A stretch of 64,000 nucleotides of DNA from Azospirillum lipoferum 4B (GTDB lineage Bacteria > Pseudomonadota > Alphaproteobacteria > Azospirillales > Azospirillaceae), in the NCBI RefSeq assembly GCF_000283655.1, contig NC_016622.1:1438501-1502500 (forward strand), read 5' to 3'. This document shows positions 45,685 through 55,934 of the stretch, one piece after another (positions within the stretch are counted from its first letter, which is position 1; every line of letters begins with the position of its first letter). Under the pieces are notes generated by a model. It saw only the letters and a list, made by a program, of their open reading frames with translations, was not told the origin of the DNA and ran no database searches. Both the position numbers and the translations under genes were made by a program.

Positions 45685-46400
45685 ACGCCCGCCCGCACAT
45701 CGACGACGCCGGCAGCGGCGCGTTCGACAGCGAGGCGCTGGACCGCGACGCGCAGCCGGACGGCGCCATCGCCCTGCCGGCGGTCTCCGCCGAGGTGGAG
45801 GAGGAACGCACCTCCGACGTGCTGGCCCGCTTCCGCGCCAACCTGCCTGCCGGCCGGGTCACGTTGGGCGACCTGATCCGGGCGCTGGGCGACCGGTCGC
45901 TCGGCACCATCCTGCTGGCCCTGTCGCTGCCCACCATCGCGCCGGTGCCGCTGGGCGTGTCCTGCCTGTTCGACCTGCCGATCCTGCTCTATACCGCCCA
46001 GCTCGCCTTCGGCCGGCGCGGGGCGGGGTTGCCGGATTGGCTTCTGCGCCGCTCCATCGGCACCGGGCTGGCCGCCCGCACGCTGGATGCCGCCATGCCG
46101 CGGCTGGTGTGGATCGAACGGATGCTGAAGCCGCGGCTTCACCGCCTTGCCCGCATCGACCAGGAGCGCTGGTTCGGGATGCTGCTGTTCATCCTGACAC
46201 TGACCTGCATCATCCCGTTGCCGCTGACTGGCTGGCTGCCGGGCTTCGCGCTGGTGCTGATCTCGCTGGGGCTGATCGAGCGCGACGGCGGCGCCATCGG
46301 TGTCGGGCTGGGGCTGACCTTGGCGGCGCTGGTGTTTTTGACGCTGGTGGCGAGCAGCCTGTCATACGCAGGTCACCAACTTCTGGCAGCAACGCTGTAG
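45681..46400 (+). CDS. ExoD family exopolysaccharide-synthesis-related protein
   Basis: 239 residues with four to five hydrophobic segments, among them LGTILLALSLPTIAPVPLGV and MLLFILTLTCIIPLPLTGWL, the repeated 'P-x-P-L-G/T' pattern typical of ExoD. In Sinorhizobium ExoD affects alkali tolerance and EPS production; the biochemical role is unknown. The start is TTG 45681 overlapping the ABC-F stop (TTGA), giving an acidic N-terminal 50 residues; an ATG start is not available in this stretch. Confidence 0.85.
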   Translation: MNARPHIDDAGSGAFDSEALDRDAQPDGAIALPAVSAEVEEERTSDVLARFRANLPAGRVTLGDLIRALGDRSLGTILLALSLPTIAPVPLGVSCLFDLPILLYTAQLAFGRRGAGLPDWLLRRSIGTGLAARTLDAAMPRLVWIERMLKPRLHRLARIDQERWFGMLLFILTLTCIIPLPLTGWLPGFALVLISLGLIERDGGAIGVGLGLTLAALVFLTLVASSLSYAGHQLLAATL

Positions 46401-46442
46401 CAAGGCGGTCGCCGAGGGCCGTCCCGACACAGGGAGGCTCCG

Positions 46443-47024
46443 ATGACCGAGACGGCACCCGCCGCGCTTACCGAATCCTGGCTGTTCTTCCGCCGCTGGC
46501 TGGCCGATCCCTGGGCGATGGGGTCCATCGCCCCATCCTCCCGATCCCTGCGCCGCCGCATCACCCGCGAGATCCGCTGCGATGCGAACGAGGTGGTGGT
46601 GGAGTTCGGCGGCGGTACCGGTCCCGTCACCGCCGCGATCCTCGAGTCCGGCATTCCGGCAGACCGCCTGTTCAGCTTCGAGCTCGACCAGGATCTCGCC
46701 CGTCATCTGCGGCAGCGCTGCCCCGCCGTGACCGTGCTCGCCGAGGATTGCCGCAAGGCGCCGGAACTGTTGGGCGAGTCGCTGTGCGGCAAGGTGGGCA
46801 CCGTGGTGATCGGCATCCCGATGATCACCTTCCCGCTCGCCTTCCAGCGCGAAGTGCTGGACGCGACCTTCCGCATCCTGCGGCCGGGCGGCCGTTTCCT
46901 CCTCTACAGCTTCATGCCGCATTCACCCCTGGACCGGGCGGCGCTGGGGCTTGAAGGCCGAAGGCTGGCCTTCACCCTGCAGAACCTGCCGCCCGCGTCC
47001 GTCTGGGGCTATTGGCGGGCCTGA
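46443..47024 (+). CDS. Phospholipid N-methyltransferase-like SAM enzyme
   Basis: 193 residues resembling bacterial phosphatidylethanolamine N-methyltransferase (PmtA). SAM site: VVVEFGGGTGPVTAAI (motif I), then FSFELDQDLARHL (motif II Asp) and TVVIGIPMITFP. A conserved N-terminal block (WLADPWAMGSIAPSSRSL) is the family mark. It would make phosphatidylcholine precursors at the inner membrane. GGAGG lies eight bases before ATG 46443. Could also act on another amine substrate. Single gene after ExoD. Confidence 0.82.
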   Translation: MTETAPAALTESWLFFRRWLADPWAMGSIAPSSRSLRRRITREIRCDANEVVVEFGGGTGPVTAAILESGIPADRLFSFELDQDLARHLRQRCPAVTVLAEDCRKAPELLGESLCGKVGTVVIGIPMITFPLAFQREVLDATFRILRPGGRFLLYSFMPHSPLDRAALGLEGRRLAFTLQNLPPASVWGYWRA

Positions 47025-47040
47025 CGGCCCAACACCGGCT

Positions 47041-47547
47041 TCAGGCCTCGCGCACCGACATATGGACATTGCCGCCGCCCTCGCGGTCCAGCAGGGCGGA
47101 GACTTCCCGTTCCTGCTCCGGCGTCGTGACACGCACCCACAGGATGACGCCGCCGGCCTCCAGGGCGCGGGTGAACTCGTCGGGCTTGGGGTGGCTGGTC
47201 AACTCGTCCAGATAATCCTTGATCGCCGCCCCGCCGACACCGGCGGCGACCAGGGCGGCCAGCGCCGCTTCGATGGGGCCGCCGACGATGGCGATCAGGC
47301 CGGCGGTGGTCAGGGGGAAGGCGTATTTCAGTTCGCCCACCAGACCGGTCAGCGCCTCGTCCCGCGGCCTCCCCTTCGGGTCGGCCGCATCCAACGAGGC
47401 ATGGCTGGCCAGCACCGACAGGTCGGCGCGGTCAAAACCGGCGGCCAGCAGCGCGTCGACCGCCTGGTTGAAGCCGGCGCGGGTGGAAAAGAGGGCAACG
47501 ACCTCCCGCACCTCGGCGGGCGCCGCGTCCTGGGTCGTTTGCGTCAT
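47041..47547 (-). CDS. General-stress-type protein with glycine-zipper segment
   Basis: 168 residues. The first part (EVVALFSTRAGFNQAVDALL, DRADLSVLASHASL) matches the GSP17M/YflT-like stress domain seen in soluble stress proteins. The middle is hydrophobic and Gly/Ala-rich (TAGLIAIVGGPIEAALAALV, then AAGVGGAAIKDYLDEL), like a glycine zipper, and the end is alpha/beta. No signal peptide. Role unknown; expression probably rises in stress by analogy with the family. Confidence 0.7.
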   Translation of the reverse strand: MTQTTQDAAPAEVREVVALFSTRAGFNQAVDALLAAGFDRADLSVLASHASLDAADPKGRPRDEALTGLVGELKYAFPLTTAGLIAIVGGPIEAALAALVAAGVGGAAIKDYLDELTSHPKPDEFTRALEAGGVILWVRVTTPEQEREVSALLDREGGGNVHMSVREA

Positions 47548-47791
47548 GATGGCCGTCTCCCTATTTTCATGGTCGGAGTTCCGTCCGATCGCGCTGGTTC
47601 CCCCGCAAGCATCCCAACGGGGCCCTGCCCTATTGTAGCGACCGGCGGCAAGCGCCAGTCAACCGCCATGGGGACGCAGCCGGGGTCGGTCATCCGCGCC
47701 CGATTGCCCCGACACCGGCCATCCCGCCTATCCCGCGGCTGCATATCCCGTGATAGGGTGCGCCCCTGAAACAACACCCATCCACCGCCGC

Positions 47792-50485
47792 ATGGTTCCC
47801 GTGTCCAACACCGCAGAAATCGTCATCCCGCCCGACGCCACCCCGATGATGGCGCAATATCTGGAGATCAAGCAGGCGCATCCCGATTGCCTGCTGTTCT
47901 ACCGGATGGGCGACTTCTACGAGATGTTCTTCGAGGATGCGGTGAATGCCGCCGCGGCGCTGGACATCGCGCTGACCAAGCGCGGTCAGCATCTGGGCGA
48001 AGACATCCCCATGTGCGGCGTGCCGGTGCACAGCCACGAGAATTACCTGCAGCGCCTGATCCGCCAAGGCTTCCGCGTCGCCATCTGCGAACAGATGGAA
48101 GACCCGGCGGAGGCGAAGAAGCGCGGGGCGAAATCGGTGGTGAAGCGCGGCGTCATTCGCATCGTCACCCCCGGCACCCTGACCGAGGACAGCCTGCTCG
48201 ATTCCCGCTCCTCCAACTGGCTGGCGGCGGTGGCGGAGACCGCCGGCGGGCTGGGGCTGGCCTGGCTGGAGATGTCGACCGGCGAGCTGGTGGTGCAGCC
48301 GGTGGAACGGACCGGGCTGGGTGCCGCACTCGGCCGGCTCGACCCGCAGGAAGTGCTGATCTCGGAAAAGCTGTCGCAGACGCCGGAGCTGTTCGAGCTT
48401 TGGGGGGAATGGAAGTCGCGGCTGACCGTACAGCCCACCCCGCGTTTCGACAGCGAGAACGGCAAGCAGCGCCTGCTGACCCAATATGGCGTCGGCACGC
48501 TGGACGCCTTCGGCCGCTTCACCCGGGCGGAGGTCGCGGCGGCCGGCGCGCTGGTCGGCTATGTCGAGCTGACGCAGAAGGGTCGCGTCCCCCGCCTGTC
48601 GCCGCCGCGGCGTGTCGGGCCGGGCGCGGTGATGGAGATCGACGCCTCCACCGCCCGCAACCTGGAACTGACCCGGACGCTGACTGGGGATCGGCGCGGC
48701 AGCCTGCTCGCCACCATCGACCGCACGGTGACGGGGGCCGGCGCCCGGCTGCTCTGCGCCCATCTCGCCGCCCCGCTGACCGATCCCGCCGCCATCGGCC
48801 GCCGGCTCGACATGGTGGAGTTCGCACTGGCGGAGGAACGGCTGCGCGGCGACCTGCGCCAGTCGCTGCGGAGCTGTCCCGATCTCGAACGCGCGCTGTC
48901 GCGCCTGACGCTGGGCCGCGGCGGTCCCCGCGATCTGGCCGCCATCCGCGACGGGCTGCGGCAGGCGGGAGTGATCCGCGAACTGCTGGCGAACGCCATG
49001 CCGCTGCCGGACGGGCTGGCGGCGCTCGACAAGCGGCTCGGCGCCCATTCGGAACTGGTCGACCAGCTGACCCAGGCGCTGGCGCCGGAGCTGCCGCTGC
49101 TGGCCCGCGACGGCGGCTTCATCGCCCGCGACTACAGCTATGCGCTGGACGAGTTGGTGACGCTGCGCGACGAGAGCCGCCGGCTGATCGCCGGACTGCA
49201 GGCCAAATACGCCGAGATCGCCGGGGTGCCGTCGCTGAAGGTCAAGCACAACAACGTGCTGGGCTATCACATCGAGGTCACCGCAGCCCATGCCGACAAG
49301 CTGATGTCGGACAAAGGGCGCGAGGTCTTCATGCACCGCCAGACCATGGCGAATGCCGTGCGGTTCGGCACGGTGGAGCTGTCGGATCTGGAACGCCGCA
49401 TCTCCGAAGCCGCCGACAAGGCGCTGGCGGTCGAGCTGGAGCTGTTCGCCGGACTGGTGGAGTCGGTGGCGGCGAAAGCCGATGCCATCGCCCAGGCCGC
49501 CCATGCGCTGGCGGCGCTGGACGTCGCCACCTCGCTGGCCGAACTGGCGGAGGAGCGGCGCTACAGCCGGCCGCTGGTGGACGACAGCCTCGCCTTCGCC
49601 ATCAAGGGCGGCCGGCATCCGGTGGTGGAGGCGGTGCTGGACGCCGCCCATGGCGGGCCGTTCGTGGCGAATGACTGCGACCTTGCGCCCGACAACCGGC
49701 TGTGGCTGCTGACCGGCCCCAACATGGCCGGTAAATCGACCTTCCTGCGCCAGAACGCGCTGATCGCGGTGCTGGCCCAGATGGGCAGCTTCGTTCCGGC
49801 GGAGCGGGCGCATATCGGCGTGGTCGACCGGCTCTACAGCCGCGTCGGTGCCGCCGACGACCTCGCCCGCGGACGGTCCACCTTCATGGTGGAGATGGTG
49901 GAAACGGCGGCGATCCTGAACCAGTCGGGATCCCGCGCCCTGGTGATCCTGGACGAGATCGGCCGCGGCACCGCGACCTTCGACGGCCTGTCCATCGCCT
50001 GGGCCTGCGTCGAGCATCTGCACGACGTCAACCGCTGCCGCGCGCTGTTCGCCACCCACTACCACGAATTGACGATGCTGGCCTCCAAGCTGCCGGCGCT
50101 GTCCTGCCACACCATGCGGATCAAGGAATGGCAGGGCGACGTGGTGTTCCTGCACGAGGTGACCGCCGGTGCCGCCGACCGCAGCTATGGCATCCATGTC
50201 GCCAAGCTGGCCGGCCTGCCGCCCGCCGTGGTCGGACGGGCGGACGAGGTGCTGAAGCTGCTGGAATCGGGCGACCAGAACGCGACGATCCACCGGCTGG
50301 CCGAAGACCTGCCGCTGTTCAGCGCCGCGTTGAAGCGGCCGGCGCCGAAAGCGGAAGTGGTGGCCGAGGCGCCTGCGGGACCGTCGCCGGTCGAGGAAGC
50401 CCTGGCGGGAATCGACCCGGACAGTCTGACGCCACGGCAAGCGCTCGACGAGCTGTACCGCCTGCGCGGGCTGCTGCGGCACTGA
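47792..50485 (+). CDS. mutS: DNA mismatch repair ATPase MutS
   Basis: Recognises mispairs in DNA. From ATG 47792 (897 residues). The N-terminal mismatch domain has the FYEMFF motif ([11 protein letters not shown]) that contacts the mispair through its Phe, then the connector, lever and clamp. The ATPase domain has GPNMAGKST (642-650), [16 protein letters not shown] and the TTHYHEL-type region. A short C-terminal tail with the helix for tetramer formation ([16 protein letters not shown]) is present. A further upstream start at 47750 would be non-standard. It converges on valS through a shared terminator. Confidence 0.97.
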   Translation: MVPVSNTAEIVIPPDATPMMAQYLEIKQAHPDCLLFYRMGDFYEMFFEDAVNAAAALDIALTKRGQHLGEDIPMCGVPVHSHENYLQRLIRQGFRVAICEQMEDPAEAKKRGAKSVVKRGVIRIVTPGTLTEDSLLDSRSSNWLAAVAETAGGLGLAWLEMSTGELVVQPVERTGLGAALGRLDPQEVLISEKLSQTPELFELWGEWKSRLTVQPTPRFDSENGKQRLLTQYGVGTLDAFGRFTRAEVAAAGALVGYVELTQKGRVPRLSPPRRVGPGAVMEIDASTARNLELTRTLTGDRRGSLLATIDRTVTGAGARLLCAHLAAPLTDPAAIGRRLDMVEFALAEERLRGDLRQSLRSCPDLERALSRLTLGRGGPRDLAAIRDGLRQAGVIRELLANAMPLPDGLAALDKRLGAHSELVDQLTQALAPELPLLARDGGFIARDYSYALDELVTLRDESRRLIAGLQAKYAEIAGVPSLKVKHNNVLGYHIEVTAAHADKLMSDKGREVFMHRQTMANAVRFGTVELSDLERRISEAADKALAVELELFAGLVESVAAKADAIAQAAHALAALDVATSLAELAEERRYSRPLVDDSLAFAIKGGRHPVVEAVLDAAHGGPFVANDCDLAPDNRLWLLTGPNMAGKSTFLRQNALIAVLAQMGSFVPAERAHIGVVDRLYSRVGAADDLARGRSTFMVEMVETAAILNQSGSRALVILDEIGRGTATFDGLSIAWACVEHLHDVNRCRALFATHYHELTMLASKLPALSCHTMRIKEWQGDVVFLHEVTAGAADRSYGIHVAKLAGLPPAVVGRADEVLKLLESGDQNATIHRLAEDLPLFSAALKRPAPKAEVVAEAPAGPSPVEEALAGIDPDSLTPRQALDELYRLRGLLRH

Positions 50486-50526
50486 GCCAAAGCCCCTGCC
50501 CCGCTCGCCGGCATCGGACGCCGAAT

Positions 50527-50569
50527 GCAAAAAGCCCCTCCCCCGCTGCTGCGAGGGAGGGGCTTTTTT
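50527..50569. terminator. Bidirectional terminator, mutS/valS
   Basis: AAAGCCCCTCCC (50531-50542) pairs with GGGAGGGGCTTT (50555-50566), a 12-base stem with a 12-base loop. Runs of T follow on the plus strand and, from the A run at the left, on the minus strand. It lies 40 bases after the mutS stop and 22 bases past the valS stop on the other strand. Confidence 0.93.
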
Positions 50570-50588
50570 CGTTACCGCTCGCCGACGA

Positions 50589-53237
50589 TCAGCCGGCCAG
50601 CATCTCCAGCGCCTTCTGCAGCTTGTCGCGGGCCTGGTCGGCGGCCTCGCGGCGGTCGCGCTGCTCCTCGATCACCTCTTCCGGAGCCTTGGCGACGAAC
50701 TGCTCGTTCGACAGCTTGGCGTCGATCTTCTTGATCTCGCCGGTCAGCTTGTCGATCTCCTTGGACAGCCGCGCCTTCTCCTTGTCGAGATCGACGATGC
50801 CTTCCAGCGGCAGCACCAAGGTGGTCTCATCCAGCACGGCCTGCACGCTGCTCTTCGGCACGTCGCCCTGCAGCGGCTCGGCGCTGGTCAGGCGGGCCAT
50901 GCGCAGGATCAGGTCACGGTGGGTGTCCAGCCGTTGCAGGCTGACCGCGTTCGGATCCTTCAGCTTCAGCTCGATCTGCGCGGCCGGCGGGACGTTCATC
51001 TCCGACCGCATGGAGCGGACCGAGGTGATCAGCCGCACCACCCAATCCATCTCGTCACGCGCGGCCGGATCGACCATGTCGGCGGCGAACTCCGGCCATT
51101 CCGCCGAGATCAGGCGGTTGGCGCGGGCCGGCGACAGCTGCTCCCACAGCTCTTCGGTGATGAAGGGCATCAGCGGATGCAGGATGTGCAGGATCTGGTC
51201 GAGCACCCAGGCGGTGGTCGCCCGAGTCTCCGCCTTCGCCGCCTCGTCCGTACCGGCGAGGATCGGCTTGGTGAATTCCATGTACCAGTCACAGAAGGTG
51301 CCCCAGGTGAACTGGTAGGCGGCACCGGCGGCCTCGTTGAACTTATAGGCGTCGATCGACTCGGCGACCTTCTTCGCCGCATCGGCCAGAGCGCCGACGA
51401 TCCAGCGGTTGACCGTCTGGGTCAGGCCGACCGGCTGGTAGCCGGCGACCGGCTCGCAGCCGTTCATCTGGCAATAGCGGGCGGCGTTCCACAGCTTGGT
51501 GGCGAAGTTGCGGTAGCCCTCGACCCGGTTCACCGCCAGCTTGATGTCGCGGCCCTGCGCGGCCATCGCCGACAGGGTGAAGCGCAGCGCGTCGGTGCCG
51601 TACTGGTCGATGATCTCCAGCGGGTCGATGACGTTGCCCTTCGACTTCGACATCTTCTGCCCCTTCTCGTCACGGACGAGGGCATGGATGTAGACGGTGC
51701 GGAAGGGCACATCCTTCATGAAGTGCAGGCCCATCATCATCATCCGGGCGACCCAGAAGAAGATGATGTCGAAGCCTGTCACCAGCACGTCGGTCGGGTA
51801 ATAGCGGTCCAGTTCCGGCGTCTGGTCAGGCCAACCGAGCGTCGAGAAGGGCCACAGCGCCGACGAGAACCAAGTATCCAGCACGTCGGCGTCGCGCGTC
51901 AGCTCGACGTCCTTGCCGTAATGCCTGGTTGCGGCGGCGCGCGCCTCCTCCTCCGTCTCCTCGACAAAGAAGGTGCCGTCCGGGCCGTACCAGGCCGGAA
52001 TCTGATGGCCCCACCAGATCTGGCGGCTGATGCACCAGGGCTGGATGTTGCGCATCCATTCGAAATAGGTGTTCTCCCACTGCTTGGGCACAAACACGGT
52101 CTTGCCGGTCTCAACCGCTTCGATGGCCGGCTTGGCCAGCGTCACGGCGTCGACATACCACTGGTCGGTCAGCCACGGCTCGATGGCGACGCCGGAACGG
52201 TCGCCGTGCGGGACCATGTGGGTGTGCGGCTCGATCTTCTCCAGAAGCTCCAGCGCTTCCAGTTCGGCGACGATCCGCTTGCGCGCCTCGTAGCGGTCAA
52301 GCCCGCGATAGGCCTCGGGAACATTGTCGTTCAGCCGGGCGTCGCGATCCATGATGTTGATCTGCTCGAGCCCGCAACGCTTCCCGACCTCGAAATCGTT
52401 GAAGTCGTGGGCCGGCGTGATCTTCACCGCGCCCGACCCGGTCTCCGGATCGGCATACTCGTCGCCGACGATGGGGATCAGGCGGCCGACCAGCGGCAGG
52501 CGGACCATCTTGCCGATCAGGTCCTTGTACCGATCATCCTCCGGATGCACCGCGACGCCGGTATCGCCCAGCATGGTTTCCGGCCGCGTGGTGGCAACCA
52601 CGATGAAGCGGCCCTCCTCCCCGTCGATGGGATAGCGGAAGTGCCAGAGGTTGCCCTTGATCTCCTTCTGCTCGACCTCGAGGTCGGAGATGGCGGTATG
52701 CAGCTTAGGGTCCCAATTGACCAGCCGCTTGTCCTTGTAGATCAGGCCCTGGCGGTGCAGTTCGACGAACACCTTGCGGACGGCGCGGCTCAGCCCCTCG
52801 TCCATGGTGAAGCGTTCGCGCGGCCAGTCCGGCGAGGCGCCCAGGCGGCGCAGCTGGCGGGTGATGGTGCCGCCCGACTCGGCCTTCCATTCCCAAACCT
52901 TGTCGATGAAGGCGTCGCGGCCGAAATCGTGGCGGGTCTTGCCGTCCTTGGCCAGATTGCGCTCCACCACCATCTGGGTGGCGATGCCGGCATGGTCGGT
53001 GCCCGGCTGCCACAGGGCGTCGCGGCCGCGCATGCGGTTGTAGCGGGTCAGCACGTCCTGGATGGTGAAGGTCAGCGCATGGCCCATGTGCAGGCTGCCG
53101 GTGACGTTCGGCGGCGGCATCATGATGGTGTAGGGCTTGCCGTTCCCCTGCGGCTGGGCGGCGAAGGCGCCCGACTCTTCCCACAGGCGGTAGTGCTTCT
53201 CCTCGACCTCGGCGGGCCGGTACGTCTTTTCCAACAT
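50589..53237 (-). CDS. valS: Valyl-tRNA synthetase
   Basis: Charges tRNA-Val in the cytoplasm. From ATG 53237 (882 residues). Class I motifs: HMGH at residues 50-53 ([14 protein letters not shown]) and KMSKS at 528-532. The editing domain (CP1) lies between, and the C-terminal coiled coil ([19 protein letters not shown]) ends the protein, as in other ValS. Two in-frame GTG codons just upstream are not needed. It ends at the shared terminator and follows popZ on the same strand with a 67-base gap. Confidence 0.97.
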   Translation of the reverse strand: MLEKTYRPAEVEEKHYRLWEESGAFAAQPQGNGKPYTIMMPPPNVTGSLHMGHALTFTIQDVLTRYNRMRGRDALWQPGTDHAGIATQMVVERNLAKDGKTRHDFGRDAFIDKVWEWKAESGGTITRQLRRLGASPDWPRERFTMDEGLSRAVRKVFVELHRQGLIYKDKRLVNWDPKLHTAISDLEVEQKEIKGNLWHFRYPIDGEEGRFIVVATTRPETMLGDTGVAVHPEDDRYKDLIGKMVRLPLVGRLIPIVGDEYADPETGSGAVKITPAHDFNDFEVGKRCGLEQINIMDRDARLNDNVPEAYRGLDRYEARKRIVAELEALELLEKIEPHTHMVPHGDRSGVAIEPWLTDQWYVDAVTLAKPAIEAVETGKTVFVPKQWENTYFEWMRNIQPWCISRQIWWGHQIPAWYGPDGTFFVEETEEEARAAATRHYGKDVELTRDADVLDTWFSSALWPFSTLGWPDQTPELDRYYPTDVLVTGFDIIFFWVARMMMMGLHFMKDVPFRTVYIHALVRDEKGQKMSKSKGNVIDPLEIIDQYGTDALRFTLSAMAAQGRDIKLAVNRVEGYRNFATKLWNAARYCQMNGCEPVAGYQPVGLTQTVNRWIVGALADAAKKVAESIDAYKFNEAAGAAYQFTWGTFCDWYMEFTKPILAGTDEAAKAETRATTAWVLDQILHILHPLMPFITEELWEQLSPARANRLISAEWPEFAADMVDPAARDEMDWVVRLITSVRSMRSEMNVPPAAQIELKLKDPNAVSLQRLDTHRDLILRMARLTSAEPLQGDVPKSSVQAVLDETTLVLPLEGIVDLDKEKARLSKEIDKLTGEIKKIDAKLSNEQFVAKAPEEVIEEQRDRREAADQARDKLQKALEMLAG

Positions 53238-53304
53238 CACCACGAACTTTCGCTAGAAACGTCTCAACCAGGGCTCAAAGAGGCGGGGCTCAGGAAAGGC
53301 CGGA

Positions 53305-54003
53305 TCAGAACTTCTGCGACCGCCGGATCATCCGGTCGATCTCCTGCTGAACGAGCCGCTCGACCACCGTCGGCAGATTCTCGTCCAGCCACTCCTTCAA
53401 CAGCGGCTTCAGAAGTTCGCGCACCACCTCCTCCACCGTGCGGATGCCGATGGGCATCGGGCCGATGGACAGGTCGTCGCCCAGCTCGCGCGCCAGATGG
53501 GTCAGGTGATGCGAGGCGTCTTCCGCCGTCCGGCGGGAGATCAGCCCGTCATCCACCTCGACCGGCCGGCGGCGCGGACGCGGCGGGGGGGGCGGCTCGT
53601 CATCCTCGAACTCGTCGAAGGCCGGCATCGGCCGGCGCGCCGGGCGCGGCGGCGGCATCGGCTCGGGCTCCGGCTCCTCCCAACGGGGCGGAGGCGGCGG
53701 CGGGGGCGGAGGAGGCTCCGGGAAGGCCGGTTCGTCGGGCCAGGGATCGGGGTCCGGCTGACCGAAGTCCGGGCGTTCGTCCGGCTCGTCCTCCACCATC
53801 TGGGTCAGTTCCAGAACGTCGTCGTCCTCCTCCTCCACCATCGGGGGTGGCGGGGGCGGCGGCGGCGGAGGGGGCGGCGGAGGTGGAGGCGGCGAAGGCG
53901 CCTGGGTTTCCGACTTGGCCGGCTCGCCGTCCTCGGAAATGATCCGCCGGATGGAGGCGAGGATCTCCTCCATCGAAGGTTCTTGCTGGCCCTTATCGCT
54001 CAT
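53305..54003 (-). CDS. popZ: Polar organising protein PopZ (DUF2497)
   Basis: A 232-residue scaffold that forms a polar condensate and anchors the chromosome centromere in alphaproteobacteria. The N-terminal MEEILASIRRIISEDGE is the conserved client-binding helix; the C-terminus (VVRELLKPLLKEWLDENLP, VVERLVQQEIDRMIRRS) is the oligomerisation helix pair. Between them is a disordered acidic/proline region with a run of 17 prolines and two further proline blocks, longer and more repetitive than the Caulobacter linker. Start ATG 54003 gives the standard N-terminus. The linker codons keep strong C bias. Neighbour valS is a common partner. Confidence 0.93.
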   Translation of the reverse strand: MSDKGQQEPSMEEILASIRRIISEDGEPAKSETQAPSPPPPPPPPPPPPPPPPPMVEEEDDDVLELTQMVEDEPDERPDFGQPDPDPWPDEPAFPEPPPPPPPPPPRWEEPEPEPMPPPRPARRPMPAFDEFEDDEPPPPPRPRRRPVEVDDGLISRRTAEDASHHLTHLARELGDDLSIGPMPIGIRTVEEVVRELLKPLLKEWLDENLPTVVERLVQQEIDRMIRRSQKF

Positions 54004-54065
54004 CGTGGCAACCCGAGACGTCAATCCGACCCAAACCTAGGGCAGGCCTGACAAAAAAGCCATAA

Positions 54066-54093
54066 TACAAAAACGGCCCGCTTTCGCGGGCCG
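54066..54093 (-). terminator. Terminator after tolC
   Basis: CGGCCCGC (54074-54081) and GCGGGCCG (54086-54093) form an 8-base stem with a 4-base loop; on the minus strand it is followed by TTTTTG. It lies just after the tolC stop and before popZ, so popZ probably has its own promoter. Confidence 0.85.
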
Positions 54094-54099
54094 CTTCGT

Positions 54100-55503
54100 T
54101 CATTCGGTCACCGAAGTTCCGAACCACTTGCCCCGCGTCTTATCGTAATTCGCCTGCGGGTCGTATTTCTCGACCGGCAGATTGAGCCGGTCGGCGGTCA
54201 ACTGTCCGCTGGCCGACAGAACATTGAAGGCCGCGACCATCTCGTCGTGCTGGGCACGGACCAGGAAGACGCGGGCGTTCAGCAGTTCCTGTTCCTGGTT
54301 CAGCACGTCCAGAACGGTGCGCGACCCGACCTGAGCCTCCTGACGGACGCCTTCCAGGGCGATCTGCGCCGCCTTGATCTGCGCCGAGTAGGACTCGATG
54401 CTGGCGCGCGCGGTCTGCAGGGCCTGCCAGGCGCTGACCGCCGATTCGGTCACCTGACGGCGGGACTCCTCGATCTGCAGGCGGGCCTGGTTGGCCGTCT
54501 GCTTCGCCTCGCGGACCAGCGCTTCGGGCTGGCCGGCCTGATAGAGCGGGATGGTCACCTGTGCGGTGATCTGCGCGCTGTCGGTCCGGTTCAGCTCGAC
54601 GCCGGACGAGCGGCCCGGATCGTAAGTGCGGGTTCCGCTGGCCGACAGGTTCACCGAGGGCAGCAGGCGGCCATATTGCTGATCCACCGCCTCGCGCTGG
54701 GCCGCCTCGGTGTAGGAAGCTGACAGGACGTTCGGATTGTTGGCGCGGGCCAGCTCGACCAGCTCGTCCAGGTTCTTCGGCAGGCGGAAGGCCGGCTTGG
54801 GCGCCTTCAGCTCGCCGGGGGCCGACCCCACCAGACGCTCGTAGGTCGCGCGGGAGGCACGAAGCGTGCCCTCGGCCGAGATTTTCGACGCGATGGCGGC
54901 CGACAGGCGCGACTCGGACTGGCTGACGTCGGTGCGGGTGTATTCACCGACGCGGAATCGGTCGCGGGCGGCGTCCAGCTGACGGCGCAGCACCTGCTCG
55001 TTGTTCATCTGCAGCTGCAGGATGGCCTGGTTCTGGACGATGTCCAGATAGGCCTGGGCGGCGGCGAGCAGCACCGACTGTTCCGACGCGATCAGCGTGG
55101 CGCGCTGCGCCTCGACCAGACGTTCGGCGCGGCGCACGGCAGGGGCGACGGTAGCGTCGTAGACCGGCTGAGTCGCGGTGACGCCGAGGGTTTTCGCGTT
55201 GGCCTCGGACCCCGTCGAACCGCCGTCGAACTTGGAATCGCCCATCGAGCGCGAGATGCCGGCGGTGACCCGCGCCGTCGGCCGGTAGCCGGACAGCGCC
55301 TGGGGCACGCCTTCGTCGACGGCGCGCAGGCGGGCGCGCTGGGCGCCGATCGTCGGGTTGTTCGCATAGGCCTGGGCGAGGGCCTGTTCGAGGGACTGCG
55401 CCTGGGCCGTACCACCGCCGGTCACTGCTGTGCCCATGGTGGCGGTCAGGGTCAGGGCCGTCGCCAGCAGCCAGCGGCGCGCAAAACGGCTTCGCACGGT
55501 CAT
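54100..55503 (-). CDS. tolC: TolC family outer-membrane efflux channel
   Basis: 467 residues with a Sec signal (LLATALTLTATMGTAVTGG) cleaved after AQA near residue 35; mature protein is a trimeric outer-membrane barrel with a periplasmic alpha tunnel. The duplicated outer-membrane factor repeats are clear: SLEQALAQAYANNPTIGAQR, then YLDIVQNQAILQLQ and LDEL...NPNVLSASYTEAA, IPLYQAGQPEALVREAKQTA. It likely completes RND and type I systems; the adaptor/permease pair near 4.3-8.7 kb lacks its own channel. ATG 55503 lies 2 bases after the rhodanese stop, so the two are one transcript. Confidence 0.95.
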   Translation of the reverse strand: MTVRSRFARRWLLATALTLTATMGTAVTGGGTAQAQSLEQALAQAYANNPTIGAQRARLRAVDEGVPQALSGYRPTARVTAGISRSMGDSKFDGGSTGSEANAKTLGVTATQPVYDATVAPAVRRAERLVEAQRATLIASEQSVLLAAAQAYLDIVQNQAILQLQMNNEQVLRRQLDAARDRFRVGEYTRTDVSQSESRLSAAIASKISAEGTLRASRATYERLVGSAPGELKAPKPAFRLPKNLDELVELARANNPNVLSASYTEAAQREAVDQQYGRLLPSVNLSASGTRTYDPGRSSGVELNRTDSAQITAQVTIPLYQAGQPEALVREAKQTANQARLQIEESRRQVTESAVSAWQALQTARASIESYSAQIKAAQIALEGVRQEAQVGSRTVLDVLNQEQELLNARVFLVRAQHDEMVAAFNVLSASGQLTADRLNLPVEKYDPQANYDKTRGKWFGTSVTE

Positions 55504-55505
55504 GT

Positions 55506-55832
55506 TCAGTAGACCTTCATGTTCGGGTCGATTCGGCGCGCCCAGGCATCGACGCCGCCATCGAGGTTGATGGCACGGTCGAAGCCCTTGGAACGCAGCC
55601 ACATGGTGACCTGCGCGCTGCGCCCACCGTGATGGCACACGACGACGACGTCGCGGTCCGTCGGCAGCTCGTCCACCCGTCCGGGAAGCCCGTTCATCGG
55701 GATGTGCAGGCTGCCGTCGATGGCGCACAGCGCGAACTCCCACGGTTCGCGCACGTCGAGGACGACCATCTCGTCGCCGGCCTTCCGGCGACGGTCCAGC
55801 TCTTCCACCTCGATCTCAAACGGTGCGGCCAT
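55506..55832 (-). CDS. Rhodanese-like sulfurtransferase
   Basis: 108 residues, a single rhodanese domain. The active-site loop is CHHGGRS with Cys66, the CxxGxRS form. The N-terminal CH2A-type strand (MVVLDVREPWEFALCAIDG) and the end (NLDGGVDAWARRID) are standard. Probable cytoplasmic sulfur carrier. It overlaps no gene but sits 2 bases before tolC, a pairing widespread in Rhodospirillales, so a shared physiological role such as efflux or thiol stress is possible but unproven. Confidence 0.92.
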   Translation of the reverse strand: MAAPFEIEVEELDRRRKAGDEMVVLDVREPWEFALCAIDGSLHIPMNGLPGRVDELPTDRDVVVVCHHGGRSAQVTMWLRSKGFDRAINLDGGVDAWARRIDPNMKVY

Positions 55833-55934
55833 GGATGTTCACTTTCGTGCAAGGATGGCGGCGACGGTAGCGCAGAACCGCGCAGAGGTAAACTGCACGG
55901 TTCAGTTCAAGACCTCTCCAACCGGCAAAACCGG

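Noticed and set aside
47690-53942. Long frames antisense to mutS and valS
   Set aside because: The sense strands carry complete housekeeping enzymes.
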